DNA of 64,000 nt, from the NCBI RefSeq assembly GCF_002999335.1, contig NW_020312125.1, positions 62,001 through 126,000 of the forward strand, given 5' to 3'. A program made the translations under genes and the position numbers. This document shows, in pieces, positions 43,994 through 55,992 of this stretch. Under the pieces are notes generated by a model. It did no database searches, was not told where the DNA came from, and was given only the letters and a program-made list of their open reading frames with translations. Source of the stretch: Cyclospora cayetanensis (Eukaryota > Apicomplexa > Conoidasida > Eucoccidiorida > Eimeriidae). How positions within the stretch are numbered: the first letter of the stretch is position 1; every line of letters begins with the position of its first letter.

Positions 43994-46900
43994 TTAGCTG
44001 CAGCCAGTTATGCCTGGGGGCTGAGTTGCCTCCACAAAAGTGCAGGTTTTCAGCGCTACTTCCATGGCCTGCTTCAGGGCCTTAAAAACAGCTTCTGGAC
44101 AGAAGATCCTATCCCTTGCACATTTATCGCAGTGCAGAGCCCACAGTGGAATTTTCGGGTTACTAACGCCCGCTGGCTCTTTTCCAGCCACCAACCTTAG
44201 TGGTTCGGCCTGTAGAGGTTCCTGTAGATACTTCCAAGAGCCCTGCGCGGCATTCAGAAGCTCTTGGGAGTGCAGCAGAAGGCCACAGCCAATTAAACAC
44301 TCTAGGTTGCAGCGCAAAGATTCCTTATAACGATTCAAAGCTGCGCGCGCCCCCGGGTGTTCCTCTCCTAAGACAACCACAGACCGCAGGGACACCGGGA
44401 GATGCCTCCGATGATTGAGAGCAGTGAAATGGCCGCGTAACGTGGAAGAATCTGTTATGCTTGATAGATCGTAGCAGTTCTGATTGTCTCGACGACTTTG
44501 ACCTTCGTGGGGTACCATAATCTTCCTTTACGTTGCAGGACGCAAGGGAAGCAAAAATTGGTAGATGCTCACCCATGAGACAGCTCGCATGCTCCATTAC
44601 TAAAAGCATACCCCAGAGCCTCTCATAGGAAATGCGTAGCTTACCATGTTCGCTGGAGGCAGAAAGGCCTGCTGCCTTTGCATTAGCTGCTGCGATTGCG
44701 TCCCACGCCTCAGTGAGCAGCGGTGCGGTGCACACTGCGCATTGCAGCTGCTGTATGGGGGACCCCGGCGGGCGGAAGCCCTGAGCAGAGGCCCCTTTTG
44801 AGGATTGCCACTTCATGAGCTTCACGATTGCCGTCAATGCCGCCGCTGCATGGCAGCGGACTTTTGTCAGCTGGGAGGCCCTTAGACAGCCACAGGTCCC
44901 CATCCACAAGGCGCGCAGCAACCTGCAGCGTCACAATCAGCAGCCCGAAGAACCCTTACACAAGGCCACATGCTTTAACGCCGACACAGAAAAACAGCTG
45001 TATACCGGCCCGTGCAGGGTGTAACCCTGAGAGCAGAGCCGCTTTGTACTGGGTAGCATCAGGCCCTAGGGGGAGATAACCTATGCGGTGTAACTTCTGC
45101 TTGAAGGCCCTCAAAACAGTGCCCCTCGACTTTTCCACCTCCGAATTCTGGACTCACTTGTAGGAGGCCTTGTCATACAAGAGACACGAAGCTCCCGCAG
45201 AGGAGAAGATCAAGCGAATGCTGTGGCAGGCGTTCCAGTGCAACTTTAGCTGCTTGAGTCCTGCAGGCGTCTCTGCTGAGGTATGTAAGTCTCCCCTGCC
45301 AGCTTCTTTCTCTGGCCTGTCCTCTCCTAGCCCCCCAGAAGACCGCAGTACGCTTTCCAGCAAACCCAAGGAGCGGCAAACCTCTTGCAACGGGCAGCAC
45401 GCAAGGAGTTCTGCCTCGGCCCCCTGCCTTTGCACCGAGTCCTCTGCTTCTGATGACGGTACTTCACCTTCTGCGGTGTCTCGCTCTGCTTTGAACCCAC
45501 ATGGATGCTGTGAAGCCTCCACCTGCATTCGAGCCGCACGGGGGGTGGAGGAGGAGGACATAGAAAGGCTGGTGGACTGCAGCAGCAAAGGTGCCACTGC
45601 ACCCACCGCCCTTAACCCCACAGCAGCTACGGCGGACTTGTCCTCTGCATGCAGCAAGTCGTTGATTGCCTCAAGGGCTTCTACCCACAGGCTGTCTGTA
45701 TGGGCAGCTACCAAGTAAAAAGAGGCTGCTTCCTGCTGCTGCTGTGAGCCTGCCGCTTCGCAAAGTGCAGAGAGAGCTGCCGTGCGCACGTCAGGTAGGG
45801 GGTCTCTCAGCTGCAACAACAGCAACGAAACAGCAACCCTGAGAGCCGAGCCTCCCTGCAAGGCCTCTGGGGACTGGGCCGTAGTGAGGTCCCCATAAGA
45901 TGCTGCTGCTGCTCCCGAAGCTCTTTGCTTCTGTTGCTGCTCCCTCTGCAGGGCATGCACAGAGAAGGCCCCAAGAGCGCTGGCAGCTGCCAGCCGCACA
46001 CTGCGGTGGTTCGGGGGCAGTGCAAGCTTCCCGAGGGCCTTTAAAAGAGGCTGAGTGTCTAAGCAATGCCGTTTCCACTCCTCATGAGTAAGCTGGCTCA
46101 GAAACAAACAGGCGCTACTCAGTTCCTCTGGAGGGGGACTCTCGCTGCGAAGCTCTCCAGGGGGTTGCTGCTGCTCCCCCGTCTGCACGGCGGCTGGAGC
46201 AGCAACAGAGCAAGCCGCGTGCGAGCCTCCCTCCAGCAAAGGGACAATAAGCAGCGAATGCAGCAGGTGAACGAGGCACGCACGAGGAGCATGAAGCATA
46301 GCGTCATCGGAAAGAGGTCCTGGAGGTTCCTTTGTGGCAGCAGCGGCAGACAAGCCGCAAGCCTGAGGGGGCCTCGATCCCCTACGCCCTTCCTCCTGGA
46401 ATTTGCCAGATGCAGAGGCCCTCGACGGTGCCAAAATCTCTACTGCAATGGCTAATCCCTTGCACCGGGCATTTTGATTGGGGGACTGGGGAACGGATCG
46501 GATCATTTCGAGGAAAGCACCTCCCTGTTTCTGAGAGTATTCCTTGCGATGGAGCCCTTGGTGGGTTTCACTGCCCCCAGTGTCTGCGTATGCGGGCAGG
46601 CCGCAGTGCGGCAGCACAAGCAGCAGCAGCAATTGGGGGTATCGCTTAGCCACAGCCTGCAGCACAGAGAAGAACCCGTCTATGAGAAGGAGGCCGTGAC
46701 GCTCACAAGCGCTGCAGATTTTCTTGAGGCCTTCGCCCCGTTCCCTGCCCTGCCCTCCTCTATTCCCTGGTGCTGTGCATCCTCCGCATGAGGCCTCGCT
46801 TTCGCGGGCTGTAGATACCCCCTGGGAGTCCGTGTCTCTGCTGCCAGGAACTCTAAGGGTGGCGCGAGGAGACCTTCTAGGAGGCGGAGTCTCAGGCAGT

Positions 46901-49900
46901 TTCTCGCCATCGGCAGAACCACCCAAGGGAGTTCCCCAATGCGTGGTAAGGGCCTGCAGAGCCTGGCATAGAAGGGCCGCAAGGCAGGAAGAATCGCCAA
47001 TCAAAGACGCTTCTCCGCTGACAGGAAGGAGTAGAGCCTCCGCTATTTGCGGCTGCCGCTGCTTGCCCCCAATCACCGCCGCGAGCATGGATAGGGAAGG
47101 TCCTGCCAACCTCAAAGCACTGGGGCCTCTTGCTACCACGTGGGCAGCAAACGCCTCATAGTTTCCAGTTTTATAAGGGCCGCGTTGCGGGCAACTAGGC
47201 TTTTCCTGCCGTGACACGGCTCGCCCAATCGTGTTGGACTCGCACAAAGCCTGCGTTCGGATACCCCAGCCCTGCGCAGCTGCTGCTGCTGCTGAGGCTG
47301 CTGCTTGTCTCTCGTGCTGTCGCGCACTAACAGATGTCGCAGCTGCAGCGAGGCAGGACCAGTCGTGTGCCGAGCTATCCGCCTTGCCTTCGCCACCACA
47401 GAAGCAGCAGAGGGCCTCTTTCTGCCGCTCCGGTAGGGGTTGCAGCAGCAGTTCGAGGGCCTGGACCAATACCAACAGCACAGGATGAACAACGCGGATC
47501 GCAGCAGCAACAACTCCCGGCTGTAAAATTCCGGCTGGTAGCGCAGGTAGGGCTTCGGCAAGGATTCTGAGAGACATCGCTGCCAGAGTACCCGCACTCT
47601 CCTTCTCCACGGCTGGCTGAGGGCCGTGCTGGCCAAGACAGCGGGGTCTCATACTTGAAAGCTGTGCTGCCGCCGCATCTCCAAAGATGTCTGAGGCTCC
47701 TACTGCTGCTCCTACTGATCCTCCTGCTGCTGCTGCTGCTGCAGGCGGAGCTGGAGAAAAAGTGCTGCCTGCGTGTCGAAGGAAAGGAGCACTTCTATTT
47801 TCCTGTCCAGCTACAGCGGGAGGCCGCCTGAGGGCGGCGGCTTCGCCCCCCGAAAGATAGCAGCAAATAATCGAGAAAAGAGCTGTCACTGCACAGCGAG
47901 ATACTTGCGAGACGGTCCTGGAAAAGGAAGTGTATGCCCCAGTTGCCCCCAAACGTTGTCGAGTGGTCAATGAAGGGCATCTCGCGCTGTGCGGGAGCCC
48001 TCCTTCCGGCGTGTTGCAGTCGTGGAGGGAGGTTTTTCGGAAGCCTAAAGGCCCCACAAGGCGTTCCCAAGTCGATGAAGGCATCACCAAAGCCTTCGGC
48101 TCGCAGCGCATGCATGTTGTGGGAACTGCTGCCGGCCACTGCCGTAGGGGAGGGGCCTCCAGTAAGGCACACAAACAGCCGAGGACTGCCTTGCAGACCT
48201 GAGAGCACAGCCGCAGTTCTGAGGCGAAAGCGTAGATTGCAAAATCTTTGGGGAGACGGCCACCAGGGGAGGCGGCAGCGCAAGGAGGTTGCAAGAAAAA
48301 GCCCCACCAACTCAAGCCTCGGTTGTTCTTCTTCGTGTGGGGGGCAGACGCGTGAAGTTGCCTTGTGTGGCACCCACGGCAGGAGGAGGAGAAGACTCAC
48401 CTTAGGGCTTTCGTAGGCGGTTGCAAGAAAGGCCCATGGCAGCTCCTGCTGCTCCTGCTGCTGAGTGCCTAGCAGAGCCCACAGCCACGGCTCCGCGAGA
48501 GCTGTCTGCGATGGTGCGGAAGGGGGCAAGCATCTTTCGGAGCTTCTAGCGGTGACTGAGGCTTGAGGGCCTGTGCTTGAAACCCCCAAGAGGCAAGCGC
48601 AGTCTTGCGGCAGAGGCCTCAGCTGGGGGTAGCGGAGCTCTCTCAACTGCAGGAGCAAGCTCCAGTAAGGGAAAAGCTCTCTCCCGCATAGCCGCAGTAG
48701 CGCCTCTACACATCGGAGGCATTCGGCTCGAACAGGATGCCTTCGATCCTGCGCCACTGGTGCTGCCGCTGCCCCTGCACGACCAGCAGCTGGCGAGGCG
48801 GGGCCTGGTAGCGGGAAGGGAGGAGCGTTTTCCTGAGATCTGCTCCGCCAGCTGAGCGCTGCAGAGGGTCTAAGGCCGCTTGGGGACGAGGACTGCCTCC
48901 AATTTGCATCCACCTCGCTTTCCTGCGTCGAAGCAAAGTCCGTTGTCAGCTCTCCAGAAGGTATCCAGCCGGCTGCTGTCAGTGGAATCCGCGTCTGCTG
49001 CGGGGTCTGCTGCTGTCCTTCAGCAGCATGCGGCTGTGCGAGGGTCAGGGGAAGCAGCAGCAGCAGCAGATCGATGCTGAGTTCTCCTACTGTTTCCGGA
49101 TGGAGCGTGGAGGAGGCGGGCAGTTGCCTGTTAGACGCATCCGCGGCGATGCGTGCTCTGGAGAGATCGCTCAAAAGGGTGTGAATTGAGAGGAGGAGGG
49201 ATCTGATGAGTGTGACATGCTTTGGCTGCGTGGCTGCCAGGCTTCGGGCAAGAACTTGCTGCTGGTGCTGCTGGTGCTGCTGGTGCTGCTGCTGCTGTCT
49301 CAGATGGCGTTGAAGCCCTCTCTCCGTTTTAGGCCTGGGTTCGGATCCAAGGAAGCGGTGTAAGGTGACGGTTGCAGCAGCAGCAATAGCGAGGGCCTCC
49401 CTGATAGCTCCCCCCCGTGAGGCCCCCAGCTGCGGATACTGCCGGAAGCAAGCAGATACCACGCTGACCACCTGACGCTGCACCAAGAGCTCTGCGCAGT
49501 TTGCCGTTGTTGTGCTGCGGCAGTATTCAGATAAAGCTGCAAGGGCAGCACGGGGGCCTGTGGCCTCCTCCTCTGCGGGGGGGGCCTCTTGAGCTAGCCG
49601 GGGGGTGGTAAGGCCGCTTGCGAAATCTCCGAAATCCTTGAGAAACGAGACAACTGCAGACGTGGCGGTCCTGGCATCTCCGGCATTTGCTGAAGATGTC
49701 GCCCGTTGCGAAAGCGACCAGAGCGAAACATGGAGCCTCTGGGGTTGGTGGGACTGCTGCTGGTGTTGGCCTTCATGCGGGCTTGTCTTCAGGGTTAGCA
49801 AGAGTCGCTCGCAAAGTTGCGCTTGAAGCCGTTGTTGCTGTGCCGTAAAGGTTCTCCCGCTGAGGAGGGAAGGGGTGATGCGTGCGGGCTGCCTGTGCAG

Positions 49901-50258
49901 CTCTCCCTGGGGATCCGCTTCTTCCGACGGCGGTGATGCTGGTGCTGCCCTTGCGATAGAAGAGGCTGGCCTTGAGCTTTCAGCAGGATTTTCAGCCTCC
50001 TGAAGGTGCCAGGGAGTTGTCCCCATCTCCTGCGCACTCCAGTGGAGGCCCTCGAGAGCCCTGGTAAGGGGCCTCTGCTCATAGGCAGTAGCACTAGGGG
50101 TCGTGCTGTGAAGAGGCTCACCGTGAACGAAGGTATCTCGAGACGCATGCGCGAGCCTCGGCGAGAAGGCGAGGACGGGGGCCTGCGTAATACAGAGGGG
50201 TCGACGAGAGTCCGGCGTAGTTGATGGCGCCACAGGAAGGTGCGGCTTGGAGCGACGG
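43994..50258 (-). CDS. HEATR6-like HEAT-repeat protein
   Basis: Large alpha-solenoid protein resembling animal and plant HEATR6, whose molecular role is poorly defined. Exons recognised: about 50258-48401 (donor AAG|GTGAGT), one in about 48260-47930 (NLRFRLRTAAVLSGLQ), about 47918-45158, 44922-44645 and 44367-43994; the last three junctions are exactly in phase. Family anchors are LRDPLPDVRTAALSALCEAA, KLHWNACHSIR (compare the HEATR6 VRWNACYA block), KVRCHAAAALTAIVK and a final RYKESLRCNLECLIGCG before the stop. With low-complexity inserts (QQHQQHQQHQQQ; Ala and Ser runs) it exceeds 1700 aa, against about 1180 in human. The 5' end is uncertain: 50258 follows a good acceptor (TTCCTTTCTGCAG), so the ATG is probably in an exon at about 50.3-50.5 kb. 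Boundaries within 48.4-47.9 kb are unresolved. Confidence 0.75.
49255..49305. repeat. Coding CTG/GTG triplet run
   Basis: Tandem GCTGCTGGT-type units inside the HEATR6-like first exon, encoding a Gln/His run on the minus strand. Confidence 0.85.
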
Positions 50259-53060
50259 CTGCAGAAAGGAACACGCTTAGTGTTGTCTTGATGCCTTTCT
50301 TGGTCTTAAATGGTTTTTCAATGAAAATACCCAGAGTTCAGACTTTGGGGCCCCGTGCTGGCTGTGCTGTGCTTGCAGCTGTCGGCTGCACAGTAGCGCC
50401 TGTTTTCTGTGCCGCTGGAGTGCAGCACCCCCCAAAGCATCTTTGAAGGTTGTTACTCTTCGAAATCGTATGACGCGAGGGCCTCGTTGAAGAAGGTAGA
50501 AATGAAGGGATAGGTGGACCCTTCATTATTGCTCTGTGTCTTGACTGGAGGCCAAGCTAAGGAGAGGCTGCTGGCACGGCGGAAGGCTGTGGTCTCTGCT
50601 AGGCCCCCTTGCAGAAGATCTCCGATGTAGACACTGCTTCAGTCTAAAGCAGGCCTGCTGAGGACGAAGTTTTCGAAATCACAACTCACCCTTCTGCGCA
50701 TGCGGTGTAGACAGCAAAACACTTAGAAACGCCTCGACTAGTTCTGTAGAGGCTGTGCCGAACACGCACGTATATACAGTCAGGTGCGCGTGCATGCATC
50801 AAAGCTGTGCGGAGTCTTAAAAAGCATGCCATCTCAATAGGGGATCTCCTGCAGCATGCCTGTCTACAGACTGCACCCTGGTCGCAATTGTAGCACGAGA
50901 AAATTGGTGGCACTCCACAAGGCGGACTGCCAGGCTACGGCAAACGTAGGGAGGGTGAGGCCGTGAGACATGTTCCCAGTGCCTCAGCCAAGGCGGAGGC
51001 GCGAAGGCGGCGGGGAAAGGCCTTTGTGTTGAAAACGACCGGGTCGTCTTGCGCATGGAGCGAAAGTATTCCATCTCGGCATTATGTGCGCCACCTTCAA
51101 GATGCACACGAAAAGCGTAGCCTGCCCCGGCGCACAGAAACTCCAGAAGCCTCTTGAGGTGGACAGTTACATATGACCAACATGATGTGGTAGCTGTAAC
51201 GCTCCATCTAGGATCTCTGTGAGGAGACACTCAAAACACACGATATCAAAAGTTACTGAGCGTTTTACACAAAAGCTTGCACCTTTTATGAGCGCACCAC
51301 CCCTCAGATTTCCTAACGCGAGGGAACAGGGACACCTAGGTGCGTCTAGCTGGACGCTCCAAGCACTCCAAGTTCTGCCTTCCGCCGAATATGTGTGTAC
51401 CCTAGAAAAATAGGCGACACTGTTTAGTTTCCCACCCGCCAAGCCAAGCTCCATTTAACGACGTGGTTGATGCAGGGACAGTATGTTTCTGCGTCGGTCG
51501 CTTGTGCGTGTGCGCTATCTCAAGACGCTCCTGAGAGTAGGGGCGCCAACATTATAAGGCCCGAATGCCTTTAGATGCGCCTTGTGTCCTAAACAAATCA
51601 GCCTGGGGACTTTGCCAGTACGCGGAAGTGCGCATGGCCAACTTTCAGTGCTTGTTGTGTGCGAGTGTACACGGGCAGAGCTTGCTTGGTCATGCGTGCA
51701 GAATCGCCTTTCCATGTCTATCAAAATAGGTATGCGAGCCTCACGATTGTAGCAACACCCCAATCCTCCCCGGTTGTCAGCTACATTGATCCTAGTTGCG
51801 GACAGCGGAGGTCCCAACAAACGCGCAAACTCTACGATGCTCTGCTTATCTTAAGAATTTAGTAGAGCGCAATTCTACTATGAGGCGTCTTGCGAGGGAG
51901 AGACCGCGAGCAAGAAAGCAGCAGCGCACTGCGCTCTGCGGCTATCGAGCACGTGCTCGGCAAGAGGCAGGCCGTCCATTGCAATACGGAGGACTACGGG
52001 CAGAACTAGCTAGCTCCTGCCCCCAGGGCTGCTGCAGCTGCATGTGCCGCCCATTGTGCCTTTCTAAACACATGCACCTTCTCCGTCGCTGCGTTGGTTG
52101 ACATCGGGAGCCCAGGCTACGTGAATCAGAAGAAGAGGGGTACTGGGCAGTAGCCAATGCCCGCTGCTGTGGGGTTCGGGATAATATACTCGCCCTTGAG
52201 ACGCTCCTCTCTGACTCCGTAAGGCCACGCTCGGCTAACGCGCGGCTTTGTTTCGTGGGGCACTGCAGCAAGCGACAACACCGGAGCTAAAGAAGAGCAC
52301 CCCTGAACCTGATAGCGCACATTTTACACGCGTTGGGGAGAGACCCCCCCCCGCTAATCCGTCTCTTCTCCCGTGCACAAAGGCCAATGAGGATATCCTG
52401 ACACTGTTTTGTCTCAAACCCCACATGCAGATTGCGAAAAGCCTTACAATTCCATCCCGGAGGCGGTTGCTCCATGACGTGGCGCGTGTAGCGCACGGTC
52501 TTCCCATCTCCTTGCTTCACAGGCCGAGGCCGGTATCGTCCTGTAGAGAGAACATACAAGCCAAGGCTCCCGCTCCGACTAAGCCCCCAATGCAGAGTAC
52601 CTCTTGTTTCTGGAGGCCGTTTTGCGGATCTCTTGAGTCACTCCGCGGGGGAACAAGCTAGGGCAGGATGAAGGATGCACGGGCGGCACATGCTCAGAGG
52701 AGCTACAGGTTGCAGACAGTGGCAGTCCGTCGTGAGCGCTCGATTGGCACGAGGAAACAGCGCCGCAAGGATGTGATCTGGAGAGGCAGCACAGAAAGGC
52801 TATTTCCTGCGTCGCAGAGCGGCTGCTGTCCGCGCGAAGACACCCCAAAGCCTGTAGGCACCCACCTTTCCAGAGGCGTTGCCGAATGAGGAACTTGCAC
52901 CGATCTCCGTCCACGGCAACTGGACTTATGGCCTGCAAGCAACGCAGCAAGAAAGACACCTAAAAAGGCCTATTTAGGAGCACTCTAGGCGCACAGCTGC
53001 AACGGCAGCACCCTGGCAGCCGGCCTGGTAGGCAAGTGGAGGAGATGCGAGAGAGGCCCC
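50259..53060. other. Mostly gene-free region; likely 5' exon of the HEAT-repeat gene near 50.3-50.5 kb
   Basis: Apart from a possible first coding exon of the HEATR6-like gene at the left end and a possible exon near 52.95-52.87 kb (see next entry), only short unsupported ORFs are present. Confidence 0.4.
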
Positions 53061-53417
53061 TTAGGCCTCGCTTCTGTGTAATTCAACCGCGTTTCTGATT
53101 CGATCATCTCCTGCCGTATTGGGGAGCTGCTTAGTTGAGTAAAGGTTGCTAAAGTACCCGCTGCCTGTCCCTGGAGTCAGGAATCGCAAAGTGAACGCAT
53201 TTAATGCCTGTAGAAGGCCGCAAACACACACATAAATCGGAAGCAAACAGTGTCTTGAGGCGCATGAGCCGCTTCCTTCGGACGTAACGGCACTGCAAGG
53301 CCTACAAAGGAAGCCCATGTCGAGGCGAAAGACTTTGAAAAGGAGGATCCGTTGTGGGGGGTTATGTGACAGCACAAGAGCCAACTGCCCTTTCGATGGG
53401 GAATTCTCTCGATACAC
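52870..53417 (-). CDS. Candidate exons of an unidentified minus-strand gene
   Basis: Two segments look like exons but could not be assembled. One follows the strong acceptor GGCCTTCTACAG (about 53206) and runs to a TAA near 53061, ending RNAVELHRSEA, with FTLRFLTPGTGSGYFSNLYS inside. It may be preceded by the frame GQLALVLSHNPPQRILLFKV (about 53400-53320). The other lies between the acceptor CGTTGCTTGCAG (about 52932) and the donor AAAG|GTGGGT (about 52866) and reads ISPVAVDGDRCKFLIRQRLW. They need not belong to the same gene. No family was recognised. Chance splice-like signals are a real possibility. Confidence 0.25.
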
Positions 53418-53517
53418 CCAAAATCAGTGCGGCTGGATGGAGGGTCAACAACGCTGCAACCCTCGTAACCTTCCTCCCCTGCCACCCCTTTTCTTCCCCC
53501 GTGTGGAGTGACAGTAT

Positions 53518-54175
53518 TTAAGCAAGCTTCAGAAAAAGCCTCGCAGCATGCACCGCGAAGAGCAAGGCACCCTTCGCCTCCCCACCTCCCCACGGGAAGC
53601 GTTTATTCGGCTCACGCAGGATTTGACAGGTAAGCTTGTACAAGTCATAGTCCGTTCGATATAGGTACTTCATAGCTCGGTGGCGCCTTGCCAGCCAAAT
53701 AGACAAGATCCGTTTCTTTGAGTGGTCTCGACGGTGCTTCAGGAGGTGCTGACGAGCGTTCAGGATGTTCTCTGTCAGGCAAGCAACTGCAGCACAGATC
53801 CACCAAGACGCACAACCTGCTTTTAGCGCACTGAGCGGGTGTGAACTTGCATCCAGGATGGTCTGAATGCAGTGAAGGCTGCAGAAAAAAAAAGCCCCAA
53901 CAAAGAGGAGGAGAATAATAAAGCCTTCCCCGCGTATCGGTGTATGCCGAAAAGGCCGCTCCTCTGCTTTAGAGCGGTCGTCTCTCGAGCTCTCTTGCGG
54001 AGCCTTCCTTCCAGCCTGCCTTGGCGGCTTAAGGCGTTCCGAATTTCGCGAGATACAGCTACCCACAGGCCACATAGGTGCACGGCAGCGCCTAGGCGGT
54101 TCTGCTACATTCGGTTTCTACTCATGTCCTTGTGCGTCTCTCTGCGTCTGCCGGCAGCTATGAGGCATGTGCTAC

Positions 54176-54206
<31 letters not shown>

Positions 54207-55283
54207 GTAAGTGTGTAAGTGTGTGTGTAAGTGTGTGTGTGTACTACTGTGTATGCGTGTGTGTAAACGGTATTTTCCCAACGCACTCTGGACTGCGCTG
54301 CTGCCAGTATCAAATGGTCGGCGTTGAAGCTGCCGACAGAGTTGCAGTTTGCGCCACTTGTGCAGCTGTGCATTGGAGGCGCAGCGTAGAGACAGGGCTG
54401 CCCGCAGGGGAGGATCCAACTTGCAGAGGTCCTCTTCTCGCCATCGCTCAATATACCCCTCTGGGACCTGTGGCATCACACGCAAAGGCAGAGAAAAAAT
54501 TTGCATCGGAGAGGGGGGCCTCCTCCTGATATTGCCTGCCGCCGCTGCTCGTTTGTGTGAAGTGCCCGTAGGCAAGTCCCTTTGAAACACGAGCTTTGAG
54601 AGGCTTTTTGCGGAGGGCTGACGCAGACGTCATGTGCATGTGACCTCTGATTCGTTCTAAGTGTATCCAGCGCGCGAGCAAACACCCCTTTCACAGCCCC
54701 AAAAAGGATAGGCTTCTTCCCCTTGCACCCCTGCTCGCTAAGTCCTACGGGGGCAATAAACAGCACATTAGGGCAGCCGTACCTGCTCCCTCTCACTGAG
54801 AAACTCCTTCTCCGCTTGCAAATACCAGTCTGACTTAGGTGACCGAATTTTCAAGGGCACTACCCCCGCGAATCGGTGGACTTTGACGCGAGCTACAAAC
54901 CGCCGCTGCTCCCATATACCAGCAGCAGGTCCTCGAGAGATCACGGAAATCACTCCAACTGCCCCATGAGCAGCCGCAGCAAAAAGCCTCGCTGAGACTC
55001 CAAGACAAGATCCGGCGACAGGAACCTCTGAAGGGGCCTCGAACGGAATCTCTCCAGGGGGCCTCGCAACGGGATTCCAGGCAGGCGGACTTGTGCCCGC
55101 AAGGGACGGCTTTCCCACAACGGCAGCCCCTTCTCCTCTACGGCTTCTGGTGGGGAGGAGAGAACACGACTTGAGTGCAGCTTCGATGCTTAGGGCACCT
55201 CTGCAGGGAACCCCTCCTCGGGTGAGGACATCGACACGAGGGGCCCACAATTGCAGGGCCCCTCGAAAGGCTCGCACCGACAT
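53518..55283 (-). CDS. Organellar small-subunit ribosomal protein uS15 (mitochondrial, S15 type)
   Basis: Bacterial-type S15 protein, which binds the 16S-like rRNA three-way junction in the small subunit. Exons 55283-54783, 54467-54287 and 53786-53518 join in phases 0 and 1 to give about 316 aa. The core is FDTGSSAVQIACLTENI, LLKHRRDHSKKR and RHRAMKYLYRTDYDLYKLTC, matching the conserved DTGS-(E)VQ, H-x-x-D-x-x-(S)K/RR and YL-x-x-x-D-x-x-x-Y elements of S15. The N-terminus (MSVRAFRGALQLWAPR) is Arg-rich without acidic residues, as in mitochondrial presequences. About 200 residues precede the S15 core, far longer than the bacterial protein (about 89 aa). An apicoplast location is the alternative, but the leader lacks a signal peptide. 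Confidence 0.85.
54178..54255. repeat. (GT)n microsatellite in the uS15 intron
   Basis: GT/GTGTAA units fill part of the intron between 54287 and 53786. On the gene's strand it is a CA repeat. Confidence 0.9.
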
Positions 55284-55992
55284 CGCCGTAGCCTGATCCG
55301 TGCCTCAAAAACAAGAAACAAGCCACTCGGGGCCCTACAAAGGGCCCCTCAAGTCTAAAGAGATGTCACGGGACTGCACGGCTCTGTGGACGGGTGTCGG
55401 AGGCCCCTAGGGCCTCCAACAAGGGCCCCCCCGGGAGCACCCCTTAATTCGCCGAGACTGAGCGGTCCCTAAAAAGGCTGCAAAGAGCCCAAAGGGATCG
55501 TTGGGGAGATCTTTGAAGGGGTTCGTCACGCCGTGCGGCGACCTCTCAGCTGTACGCCTGCGTGATTGCTTCTTTCGGGAGTCTTGAGCTAGATTCAGAA
55601 CTGCCCATGAAATTGAAGACCCGAAAATACCAGTTGCAGAAAGGGCAAAAACCCGTGAAGGGGCACAGGAACACGCCTGCTCCCCAAGACCAGGCTGTTA
55701 GCTGGGGGCCCCCTGTATCGTGGAGGCCCCGCTCTGAGGGAGGCCCCCTCCCAGAGGGGGGCCCCCCACAGGTCTTCAGCGCGGCTAGGGACCTGTTCTT
55801 CACAGCCTTCTGGCGACTTTTGGCATACTTGTCCATTTGTTGCAGCTTGAAAAGTCTAGAGCGTATTCAGGTGCTGGCTCTTGCGTGAAGAAGACCGCGA
55901 CTCTAGCCCGGCATCCCGAGCAGGGTAAATGTGGTGCAGCCCTTACTCCCTCTCTCTCTCCGTGTAAAGAGGTATTCTATCCGCCGTCAAAG
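55284..55992. other. Divergent promoter region, about 0.7 kb
   Basis: Separates the uS15 gene (minus) from the ankyrin-TPR gene (plus). The frame of the latter stays open upstream to 55837, but I chose the ATG at 55993 for its better context. It is rich in ggggcc/ggcccc motifs (55330-55450 and 55690-55775). No other feature seen. Confidence 0.5.
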
